From the NCBI RefSeq assembly GCF_019399895.1, contig NC_091873.1, forward strand, positions 372,001 through 436,000: DNA of 64,000 bases, read 5' to 3'. Every line of letters begins with the position of its first letter. The first letter of the stretch is position 1. The stretch is from Cardiocondyla obscurior. Taxonomy: Eukaryota; Arthropoda; Insecta; Hymenoptera; Formicidae. This document shows positions 31,030 through 39,689 of the stretch, piece after piece. Both the position numbers and the translations under genes were made by a program. The notes under the pieces were generated by a model. The model saw nothing but the letters and a program-made list of their open reading frames with translations, had not been told where the DNA came from and searched no databases.

Positions 31030-31797
31030 TTATTTAGTTGGAATATTTCTAACTAAGATACGTAATTCGTAATTTAAATTTATTGGATCAATTTTTGAAC
31101 ATAATTTATTAAAAGTTTCTTCTAAAGGAATTGGTAAATGAAAAGTTGAACTTTTAACTTTTTGTTTTTTTTGTCTTTCTGGAATTACCTTATGAAAAAC
31201 TGTTCCCATTTTAACCACAGTCTGAAAAGCTTTAGCTCTCTGTATAAGTATTTTCTCAAATTCGTTAAGAGAAGATATACACTCCGGTACATCATTTGCG
31301 AATAAATTATTTAGAATACAATAAGCAGGCAACAGTCCGCTACGAAATTTCTTATCACAATAATGACATATGTATTCAGGATTAATTTCTTGTTGATCTA
31401 CATATGCCATTAAATCGTTCCAAATTGGATTACATCTACGTGTTTGAACTTTATTAATAATTTTAGAAATATTTTTCTTGTAACAAAGTCTTTCACACGA
31501 TATACAAATATATCGTGGTGTATCAAGAGAACGTTTTTTCAAAGCTTTAAACGCATTTTGATATTTTGAAATAATATCATCATCGCTCATAATTGTATCA
31601 CTTTGCTGATGCTTGTATATATCCGCTATTTCTTGTGCTGAACGTATAATTTCCTGTAGTTTATCAACTTCACCACAAGTTAAAGCTTCGTCCAACTGTA
31701 ACGTTTTTTTATAAGAGCTATAAAGTTGGTAAAGCAAACGTTTAATATATCTCACTTTTGGGAAATGCGATGATAATAATTGAACTGGAATAAACAT
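31030..31797 (-). CDS. Helitron-associated CxxC protein (DUF6570-like)
   Basis: 255-residue frame with two zinc-type pairs: YICISCERLCYKK (about residue 95) and YICHYCDKKFRSGLLPAYC (about residue 140), followed by NNLFANDVPECISSLNEFE. This block precedes Rep in many insect Helitrons and corresponds, as I recall it, to DUF6570. It probably binds DNA or RNA. It seems to be the N-terminal part of the large Rep/Hel protein split off by stops. Confidence 0.6.
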   Translation of the reverse strand: MFIPVQLLSSHFPKVRYIKRLLYQLYSSYKKTLQLDEALTCGEVDKLQEIIRSAQEIADIYKHQQSDTIMSDDDIISKYQNAFKALKKRSLDTPRYICISCERLCYKKNISKIINKVQTRRCNPIWNDLMAYVDQQEINPEYICHYCDKKFRSGLLPAYCILNNLFANDVPECISSLNEFEKILIQRAKAFQTVVKMGTVFHKVIPERQKKQKVKSSTFHLPIPLEETFNKLCSKIDPINLNYELRILVRNIPTK

Positions 31798-31970
31798 AGC
31801 TTTACAAAGATTTAAATTAATGTAACAGCTATGTGCGTGACCCTTTTTAGAATTTTCTAAATTTTTATCAAAAATTGTTACAGTTCAATCGTGAATTCTT
31901 TGCATTAGTTCTGGAATTTTCCTCAAAGTACACTTATTTATAGCTTCTAACAATTTTTGATATCGTTCGA

Positions 31971-32273
31971 TTAGAAGCGGATCATTAACTTTACATAAAG
32001 TACCGCATAACCACGATTTTTTGCTCGAGCTTCTACCAAAGGTAACGTATTAACAATTTGTCCTCTCGTATTTAACATTAAAGGTTCCGTTACATTAACT
32101 TTGGATGAATTAATATCACAATACGTCGAATCAACGAAATAATTTTCAGACGAAGCTGTATGTCTAGATATACCACAAAATGCACTTATTTTGTCATCAA
32201 CTGTAATACATTCTGCAGCAACAGACAAACATGTTTCAGATCTATTTTTGAGTTTAGCTAATATTTTATACAT
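31971..32273 (-). pseudogene. Helitron protein fragment
   Basis: About 100 residues (LKNRSETCLSVAAECITVDD) between the Lys-rich protein and the CxxC protein. No domain recognised. Frame breaks on both sides suggest decay of a once continuous ORF. Confidence 0.3.
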
Positions 32274-32306
32274 ATTACGAACAAAAGTATCTCTAATATT
32301 GAAACA

Positions 32307-33107
32307 CTACCGAACAATTTGTTCTGCTTTCAATTTTTTATCAATATAAGATTTATTACTATTAGTAATACCTTGTTTGTATAAAATATGTATCACATAT
32401 GTCTCAAAAGAATTATGAGTTCTTAAATAATTTGTGGATTTAAATTTTGCATATTTTTTAAATATATTTTTGACATGATTACTCTTTTCCACTGCAACTG
32501 TGAGCTCCAATATTTGTTTCTGGTAGTATTGCTTATTATAAAGCCACTTACGTTCTGAGTGCAACCTGTAGAACGCTTTTTGTATTTTTTGCACATGCTC
32601 TGAATTGAAAAAATTAAATATTCGTTTTCGTAAAAGTTCTTTTTCTTTATTTTTTATGTATAGACATTGTTTTTTTATGCGATAAATTTCTTTTTTCCGT
32701 GCATAATTTTCTCTCCGTTTAGCAAGCTTATATTCGTTACTATTTTCACAGTCTTCTTTCTGTTTAGCACGTTTATTTTTTCTCTTATTATGTTCACATG
32801 GTTTTTTCTGTTTAACAATATTATTAACCGAATCTTCTTCATATTTACGCCGCTTTTCAGCACCTTTACTTTTTTCATCTTCATGATTTTGACAGCGTTT
32901 TATAGCACATCTCTTTAAACTTTGTGCATAATTCACTTGGTCATTATCATGTACATTGTCTTCTTGTTGACATTGTTTATTTTTATTAATATTATTTAAT
33001 TTTTGTAATTGCTTCTTATCATATTGTCGTTTTATACGTTTCTTTGTTGCGTCTAACTCTTTTGCTCTTACTACGGCTAAGGTAACACTTTCTGTATTAC
33101 GCCACAT
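32307..33107 (-). CDS. Lys-rich, coiled-coil Helitron protein
   Basis: 266 residues, very rich in Lys/Arg/Asn/Glu, with long predicted helix (for example KRRENYARKKEIYRIKKQ). The start overlaps the end of the C48-like protease in another frame, which is unusual and may indicate a frameshift joining them. It could be a nucleic-acid-binding spacer of the element polyprotein. No family recognised. Confidence 0.45.
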   Translation of the reverse strand: MWRNTESVTLAVVRAKELDATKKRIKRQYDKKQLQKLNNINKNKQCQQEDNVHDNDQVNYAQSLKRCAIKRCQNHEDEKSKGAEKRRKYEEDSVNNIVKQKKPCEHNKRKNKRAKQKEDCENSNEYKLAKRRENYARKKEIYRIKKQCLYIKNKEKELLRKRIFNFFNSEHVQKIQKAFYRLHSERKWLYNKQYYQKQILELTVAVEKSNHVKNIFKKYAKFKSTNYLRTHNSFETYVIHILYKQGITNSNKSYIDKKLKAEQIVR

Positions 33108-33649
33108 TGTAAATCTTGTGGAAAATGCTCTATCATATTAGATTCAAACATTTTTAATAAATGCGAACGTATTTTACTCCAATCATACTTTACTTTCTCG
33201 GGTATTATATTGAATAATAACGACACGACGAAAGCTATGGCAAAAACACCGCAATCGTCACTATTTGGTTGTTTCTGAACAGAAGGAAATATAATAGACC
33301 TCTTTTTTTAAAAATCATATGTTGGAAACAACCTTGATAACATTATTAAATGATCTTCATGTACATTGTTTGAATTTAATGAATCATAAATAAATATACG
33401 TTTTGTATTGTAATAACTACATACCCAATGTTGTTGACTATATAATATTTGTATATGTTTTTTGTTCGGAGAGACAGGATTTATTGTTTGTGGTAATTGT
33501 ATCCGCCACGTTGAAACAGGTTTATAATCTGAATGGTTTTCTAACAGATTGTTAAAATGATCCATATGGACATCACTTAACCAATCTCCCCGAGTAATTT
33601 CATCTTTTTCTTTAAGTTGTAAAATGACTTTTTTTTGTTTTGAAAACAT
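33077..33649 (-). pseudogene. Ulp1/C48-like cysteine protease of the Helitron
   Basis: Reading from 33649: HWVCSYYNTKRIFIYDSLN supplies the catalytic His and Asp. After a single in-frame TAA near 33308, QKQPNSDDCGVFAIAF supplies the catalytic Cys in a canonical DCGVFA context with the preceding Gln. The spacing agrees with the Ulp1 (SUMO protease) / adenain clan. It would cleave proteins or remove ubiquitin-like modifiers. It lies at the 5' end of the element. All triad residues are present. The only visible break is the TAA in an A/T run. Confidence 0.75.
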
Positions 33650-33719
33650 GTTTTTTTAGTTACTAATTTGTATTTATAAACAACAAAGCAATCGTTTTGT
33701 GCAGGCACACAACGATCTG

Positions 33720-33975
33720 TATTTTTTGGCACAAAAGCAGACTATGATCTTTGGTGCAGATACAACGTATAATCTTTGGTACGGAAATACCCTATGTTTT
33801 GGCACAGCAGTAGCCTATATTCTTTGGCGCAAATAAAGTATATATTCTTGGGTACAAATGCAGCCTATATTCTTTGGCGCAAATGCAGCCTATATTCTTA
33901 GGCGCAATTGCAGGCTATATTCTTTAGCGCAAATGCGGCCTATACTCTTTGACGCAAAGGCAGTCTATATTTTTT
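33720..33975. repeat. Degenerate repeats of TTCTTTGGCGCAAATGCAGC
   Basis: About seven imperfect units of 24-36 bp (ATTCTTTGGCGCAAATGCAGC and variants). The array passes into the next, more regular one. Confidence 0.75.
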
Positions 33976-33978
33976 GGC

Positions 33979-34190
33979 GCACAGCAGCCTACGATTGTAA
34001 GCGCACAGCAGCCTACGATTGTAAACGCACAGCAGCCTACGTATGTAAGCGGACAGCCGCCTACAATTGTAAGCGCACAACCGCCTACGTTAGTAAGCGC
34101 GCAGCAGCCTACGTATGTAAGCGCACAGCAGCCTACGATTGTAAGCGCACAGCTGCCTACGATTATAAGCGCACAACCGCTTTTATTTAA
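33979..34190. repeat. 24-bp minisatellite, about 8-9 units
   Basis: Unit GCGCACAGCAGCCTACGATT plus GTAA. The period is a multiple of three, so frames on both strands stay open (repeats of CKRTAAYD and ALTIVGCC), but these are artefacts of the repeat. Confidence 0.9.
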
Positions 34191-34439
34191 AAAATCCTCC
34201 AAATCGACCTGATAAAAAAAAAATCCTCCAAATAGACCTGAAAAAAAGAAAAAAAAATTACATTCTAACGTGAAAAACGTGGCGTGTGGAGAGAACGGAA
34301 CGTATGGAAAGAATAAATAACGAGGAAAGAACGAAACATGTGAAAAGAACAGAGCGTGCAAAGAGAACGGAGTGTACGGAAAAAAAGGAAAGCGCGGAAA
34401 AAAGAGAACAGATAGCGCGAAAAAAACAGAGCGTACGGA

Positions 34440-35001
34440 TCATTAATTGCGTAAATTTACAACCAAAATGCTACAACCGCGTTTTCTGATTAATTCAGCC
34501 AATCAGAAACGATTCAGCCAATCAGAAGCGCGAAAAGTACAAGAAAGCGATAGAGAATAGATAACAGTCAACAAGAAAGCGAAAGAAAATACATAACAAT
34601 CATTAATTGCGTAAATTTACAACCGAAATGCTACAAGCGCGTTTTTTGGTTAATTCAGCCAATTAGAAGCGATTTAGCCAATCAGAAACGCGAAAAAATA
34701 CAAGAAAGTGATAGAAAATAGATAATAGTCATTAATTGCAAAAATTTACAATTGAAATGCTACAAGCGCGTTTTTTAGTTAATTCAGCCAATCAGAAGCG
34801 ATTCAGCCAATCAGAAACGCGAAAAATACAAGAAAGTGATAGAAAATAGATAATAGTCATTAATTGCAATGCTACAAGCGCGTTTTTTAGTTAATTCAGC
34901 CAATCAAAAGCGATTCAACCAATCAGAAGCGCGAAAAGTACAAGAAAGCGATAGAGAATAATTAACAAGATAGAGAATAGATAAATCAACAAAAAACGAA
35001 T
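34440..35001. repeat. Tandem repeat of about 120-170 bp units
   Basis: Units beginning TCATTAATTGCGTAAATTTA start at 34440, 34610, 34729 and 34857, and a further unit starts at 37646 after the TGTTACGTC insertion. Each holds CCAATCAGAAGCGATTCAGCC and CAAGAAAGCGATAGA-AATAG. 34191-34439 between the minisatellite and this array shows no gene. Confidence 0.8.
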
Positions 35002-35700
35002 TGTTACGTCCTCGGACTCCACATCTCCTTTTTTCCGACACGCGTTCAATAAATTAGATAAAAGGAGTAAACCGTGACTATTTGGTGACGAGAGAGAACT
35101 TCCAAGCTTTCAGAAGAAATAATTTACACTCTGAAACTCTTATCGCCGGATGCTTAAATGAAACTTAGAACAATCACAGCATAGATACCAACGGGAAATA
35201 TAAACAGAAGACTCTTTAAAGAATATTAGAAGGAACCTAAAACAATTTGGAATCGATATCAAATATCTGGCGATAAGTGAAGCACTTGAGACCGCGACTA
35301 CGAAACGTAAATAAAGAGGGTGAAAGCTCCACAGTCATAAGAATATGACACGCGACCGGATCCCATAAACAAACGCGACCCGGTGATAACGAAAAGGGGG
35401 TCCTTAAGAATTTTTCCCCGACTATTAATGACAATATTCTGGAAGGTTGGAAGGGGAAGCCATGCGGGCGGAGTTTCGTACAACCAAGTTTTTCTCTCAA
35501 GCCAATAGATATCGGGAACTCCACACCACTAATTAAAAAAGCTAAGGACGAAAACTAGAGCTTAAGAAAATCAGAGAAGGGATAAGATCGGAGTAACCAA
35601 TAATTAAGAAAAAGGAAAAGTGGAGGGACATGGCCGCCAAATCAGAGCACTGACTTTTCCAAAAATGGAAATCCGGCGCTAGCCCACCCCTTTTCCGAGG

Positions 35701-35708
35701 TTATTAAA
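35701..35708 (+). promoter_or_regulatory. Weak TATA box of copy 3
   Basis: TTATTAAA at the position where copies 1 and 2 have TTATAAAA, followed by CTCATTCAGTCTC (initiator-like). The one-base change may weaken the promoter. Confidence 0.45.
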
Positions 35709-36262
35709 CCGCGTGTTCCTGCGGGACTCGCTCTCATTCAGTCTCTGAATTTCACCTCGTTTATATCATTGATACTGTGTGTGACTTGTGCCGAGCCAAT
35801 CTTAATAAAGAAGTTGCAAGGGACTCGTCCAAGAAGCAACCGAAGACATCGAAAAGTAAGTCTCATTATTTCATTTAACCACATCTCTCTCTCTCCCTTT
35901 TTTTATGATTCCACTAAAATTCTAAAGTTCTTAAATTCTTATTCTTGAAAAATGAATGACGTGGGTTATGCCAGGGTGCCGTTTGCGCTTTCCGAAGTAG
36001 GTATCTCTCTAGTATCCTTTGGATTCTCCCTTGATGCGGTTCGGTTAATGGGACTCCTCCTGTCAGAGGTTACGATATGCTGCCAGTAAATGGTGACTAT
36101 CTAAACCTTAGCTCGAGTGATGGCCTATCCGGACAGAGCTACCGGGAGAATTTTCGAAGCGATCTATTGAGAGATCCGGAAGGAGGAATGCGGCGTGTTG
36201 CCCTGACATATTTCCCGCTTTAATCATTTCATTAAAATTAAACTCAAATTGATACCTTTTAG

Positions 36263-37095
36263 TGGAATCAAGAAATCTTCGATCCATCAAGAAAAGTCGC
36301 GCCCGAAGAAATCGAAAAATACGCGAGTTGCGAGAACTGGTTCAAAGCTTCTTTGTTCAGTTCTTATTCGCGGCAGCGCCAAGGGAGGTCACGCCGGAAC
36401 CTCCGAAACTCAGAACTGAGCGTTCATGGTCTCCTCTGCCTTCCGTGCCTCCCAACTCGCCAATTAGCCACGAAGATTTAGAAACGGAAGAGAATACTCC
36501 GGGGCGAACACCATCGCCGTCACCTCCGAGATCGACCTCGCCCCCTCAACCTGAGCCGGAGCTGTTCCGTCCCACTACTCCCTCCTATACTCCGGACGTT
36601 TCTTTGAACTCGTCCGCACCTTCTCCTGGAGTTGCTCCTCAGGCATGCTCCTCTCCCATCCGGTCACCGACTCCTTATCCTGGGGAACCCGAGGAGGTCG
36701 ACTCCTTTGCCGAGGACGAAACCATCTCCTGGCATGAGCCTGACAGCCCGGAACATTCCCCTTCCCCCGCCCCGAGCGTAGAGTTTCTGGAGGAGCAAGA
36801 GGAACCGAGAGAAGTCGTAGACCCTCTCCTCGAACTCCTCCGGAGCACCTGCACTCCGTGGACGGATCCCGTCCTGGAAAGGGCCTATACAATAGGCCCC
36901 GACTCATTTGATCCTGAGGAGATCAGGAGAGAAGCCAGAAAGGCGACTCCTGATCATAATATTCTCATTTATTATCCCGGGGTGGAACATCCCTTCTTGG
37001 CTCCGATCAGGTTGATCGACAGAGTGTTTCCAAGGTCGACGGCCCGGATCACAGAAATTGTAGAGATAGATTTAGAATATCGTTCACAATCTTAA
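36263..37095 (+). CDS. TGTTACGTC-element proline-rich protein, intact copy
   Basis: Exon 1 ends with A at 35855 before GTAAGT, and exon 2 starts TGGAATCAAG after CCTTTTAG at 36262. Splicing therefore builds ATG GAA TCA. The product is 277 residues. Residues 1-45 are basic and helical (SRARRNRKIRELRELVQSFF). Residues 45-190 are rich in Pro/Ser/Glu with FRPTTPSYTPDVS and PSPAPSVEFLEEQEEPRE. Residues 197-277 form the conserved block (TPW, AYTIGPDSFDPEEIRRE, LIYYPGVEHPFLAPIRLIDR). There is no match to Gag, transposase or protease motifs that I know. The same C-terminal block ends the gene at 21142-21855. Confidence 0.65.
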
Positions 37096-37862
37096 ATTAT
37101 ATTTGTTAGCTTTAAACTCTGTCTCACTTAAAATAATTAATACATTTCCTTTTTTTCTCTTTTCTTTTTTTTGTAATTTTTAAAAATGTTTAAATTATAT
37201 CTTTTGTTAAGTTCTTTTTCTCTTTCTTTTTATATAATTATCTCACTAAATTCGTATAATTTGTTTTTTTATTCTAAATTTGTATTTAATTAATATTAAA
37301 AATTGTCAAACTATCTTACTGAAAACTCAGAAATAGTTATTTCAATTTAACCAAAGTATCCTTTGTTGCGAAAAGCCACCTCTAGTTCTATCCCAGGGAA
37401 TAAGAATTAAATTTCTTTCCCTAAAAAGAACAAATATTACGCACTAGTTCCTCCACTCAACCGACTCGAACCCATTCCTAGTGCGTTTACGCGTGGCCCT
37501 TTAAATACGCGCCACGCAAGGATCGGCTGTTACGTCGCTCTCCAAGCCATTTCCTCCTCTTTACCTACTCTTGTGCCTTTTTCCTAAGCATCCGAGTAAC
37601 GGTGAATGAACCCATTTAAAATTTCCTACCTCTGACGTAACAGAATCATTAATTGCGTAAATTTAAATCGACATGCTACAATCGCGTTTTTTGGCTGATT
37701 CAACTAAGCAGAACCGAGAAAAGTACAAGAAAGCGACCGAGAAGAGATAACAATCATAGCGAAAAAATAAGCAAAGATTGTAGGAAAAAGCGAAAACGTA
37801 TCTTACCCTGGTTATCACTATATGCACGACGAACAGTCCTAAGCCCAATCTGCACAGTCAAT

Positions 37863-38115
37863 TAAACAGGTAAATTTATATGTTTAAATTTTATTGCAAA
37901 TTATTTATTGTCATATTAATTTTAAATATAATGGCATTTTACGATAATTTATGTAAATAATACATGTATATTTTATCGTTCAACACCCATTTTTGTGCCA
38001 TTACTTTTATACATGTGTTAATTACATAAATTTTCGTAAAATGCCATTATATTCAAAATTAATATGACAATAAATAATTTGCAATAAAATTTAAACATAT
38101 AAACCTGTTTAATTT
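37863..38115. repeat. Short foldback in the ADCY10-like region
   Basis: Inverted repeat with arms of about 95 bp (37863-37960 and 38015-38115) built on ATATGTTTAAATTTTATTGC and TAATGGCATTTTACG, with a short loop. The inner end of the right arm touches the last recognisable exon. Confidence 0.8.
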
Positions 38116-38560
38116 ACATAAAAGATGCTGTAATGCCAATGTTATAGTAATTTCATTGCTATGTTTTTTTACATCACTAATTTTTAAATTACGCACAAAT
38201 AAATTTAATACGATTTGTGGCACTTCAATGAGTTTTGCGACATGTAGAAAACTACCCAGAGATATAACATCGCAAATAGCATTTAAATAATATTTATATA
38301 CTGTAGTAAATTCTTCTATATTGGCAACGATTGTTACTTCATACGCTTCTCCAATGTGATTAAAATCAAAGATTCTTCTAATTTGCCAGAATTTTCCCAA
38401 AACAATTTTGTAGCTTCCGCCTCTTTTTGACGTTTATCTTGTTCATCGTGTACTTGTCCCATTTTACAAGAGCTTCTTGTAATCGCTTCTTGTAATTGTG
38501 TAGTACCAAGTGCGAGCAGATTTATCCAAATCGTTTCGCGATTTTTTACCTGTATTAAAT
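38115..38560 (-). pseudogene. ADCY10-like terminal exons, decayed
   Basis: Two overlapping minus-strand frames. One reads LLALGTTQLQEAITRSSCKM, then GQVHDEQDKRQKEAEATKLF (about 38545-38350). The other reads YYLNAICDVISLGSFLHVAK and HSNEITITLALQHLLCKLN (38400-38110). They look like one helical-repeat exon broken by a frameshift near 38350. A 45-bp block at 38501-38545 is also present at 39540-39585, where it is read in a different frame. Similarity to the C-terminal part of soluble adenylate cyclase is from memory and not strong here. Confidence 0.4.
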
Positions 38561-38620
38561 TTTTTACCTGTATTAAATAAAATAAAATTATATATAAAAT
38601 ATTATACTAATTTAACAATT

Positions 38621-38910
38621 TTTATCATACCTTTGACCTCCTTATAGTCATGCTTAATTTCCGTTAGCGTCATCAATGCATTTATATTCCTGTTAGTAAC
38701 TTCTTTTACTGTACAATCTTTATCATACTTTTGACCTGCTTAAAGTCATGCTTAATTTCCGTTAGCGTCATCAATGCATTTATATTCCTGTTAGTAACTT
38801 CTTTTACTGTACAATCTTTATCATACTTTTGACCTGCTTAAAGTCATGCTTAATTTCCGTTAGCGTCATCAATGCATTTATATTCTTGTTAGTAACTTCT
38901 TTTACTGTAA
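38621..38910 (-). repeat. 98-bp tandem repeat, three units containing an exon-like segment
   Basis: Units start TTTATCATAC at 38621, 38719 and 38817. On the minus strand each has a TTTTACAG or TTGTACAG acceptor-like site, then a short open segment (VKEVTN-NINALMTLTEIKHD). This looks like triplication of a small exon with its acceptor. Units differ at only a few positions. Confidence 0.75.
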
Positions 38911-38923
38911 AATTATACGATAA

Positions 38924-39600
38924 TCAATATTTTAATATAAAAAAAAACATTATGTAAATGCATTTTACATACACCCATATGTATTTATCTATTTCATTAC
39001 CATACAAAATTAACAATCCCTCGATTCTTTTCAACGTGGTAATTGTTGCCGCCACCTTATGCTCATCGACCACACTTTCAGCTGTCACGTTTCTACTAAT
39101 CCAAACTTTCACAGCTTCCCATTGTTGCGTTCTGACGCACCTTCGATACATATTAAAAAGCAAAGAAAATACAAATTAAAAAATTCGTAACCCTGTCATT
39201 AATTTTTTCCGACAATTTTAATTATTAAAAATGTTTTTTACAGGTCAAAATCTAAGCGTGTGTAAGATTTGAATAAGATCGGAGAGTAGGCCCGTTTTCT
39301 ACACTACCGTTTTTTTAACAATAATGTATACCATTGTAACTATTAATTTTAATTTCTCATAAAAGTTTTCGTACTTACCACAACCACATAGAGGTGAAAT
39401 ATCATCTTTCCGCTTCAGGATCATGTAGACTAATTTTGGTCTCTTCTTCTCGAAGATAATATTCATCGCAGCTTTGAAATGAAAGAATTGTGAGACCAGT
39501 ATCAAGCTGCACATCAGCGTACATCGCGTAGTACCAAGTGCGAGCAGATTTATCCAAATCGTTTCGCGACACGGATTCTGATGGTATAATTTTAAAATGT
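38924..39600 (-). pseudogene. ADCY10-like exons (middle), one premature stop
   Basis: The upper exon (about 39590-39379) reads KSARTWYYAMYADVQLDTGL and SFQSCDEYYLREEETKIS and ends at a GTAAGT donor (39373-39378, plus-strand ACTTAC). A TGA at 39402-39404 interrupts it. The lower exon (about 39163-38945) reads YRRCVRTQQWEAVKVWISRN and TITTLKRIEGLLILYGNEID. These resemble the helical-repeat C-terminal part of soluble (type 10) adenylate cyclase, an enzyme that makes cAMP in response to bicarbonate. The catalytic domains are not in the window. Confidence 0.45.
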
Positions 39601-39689
39601 ATATTAATTCTTATGTAATTAAAATATTAATTTGCTGAATTCGTTATATATAATATTTGATATACATAAAGATTAAACTTAAAGCTTAC

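Larger units (their letters stand above)
23764..33649 (-). mobile_element. Helitron with protease, Rep, PIF1-like helicase and USP-like segment
   Basis: Minus-strand order: C48-type protease (33649), Lys-rich and zinc proteins, HUH Rep domain, Helitron Rep C-terminal part, PIF1-like helicase (Walker A in 25813-26090), helicase C-terminus, USP-like segment (to 23764). This is the rolling-circle Rep/Hel plan of Helitrons. It is interrupted by a TGTTACGTC element (26091-28754, TSD CTAT) and a solo LTR (25315-25807, TSD ACAAT), and has several frameshifts. I could not define the TC...CTRR ends. Confidence 0.85.
35002..37642 (+). mobile_element. TGTTACGTC-family element, copy 3 (2641 bp, TSD GAAT)
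   Basis: Starts TGTTACGTCC at 35002, ends GACGTAACA at 37642, with GAAT at 34998-35001 and 37643-37646. It has interrupted the tandem repeat array. This copy has the longest intact coding exon. A third TGTTACGTC lies 114 bp inside the right end (37529). Left and right ends are otherwise unlike each other, so it has no long LTR or TIR. Confidence 0.9.

Noticed and set aside
33858..34361. Long repetitive reading frames on both strands
   Set aside because: They arise from the 24-bp minisatellite, whose period is a multiple of three. No start context or domain.
34440..35001. Possible CRISPR array
   Set aside because: The repeats are long (120-170 bp), without spacer structure, and the context is eukaryotic.
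35002..37642. Interpretation of the TGTTACGTC element as a standard LTR retrotransposon with two LTRs
   Set aside because: Left and right ends share only 9 bp (inverted), so no LTR pair exists within the unit. A solo giant LTR is still possible.
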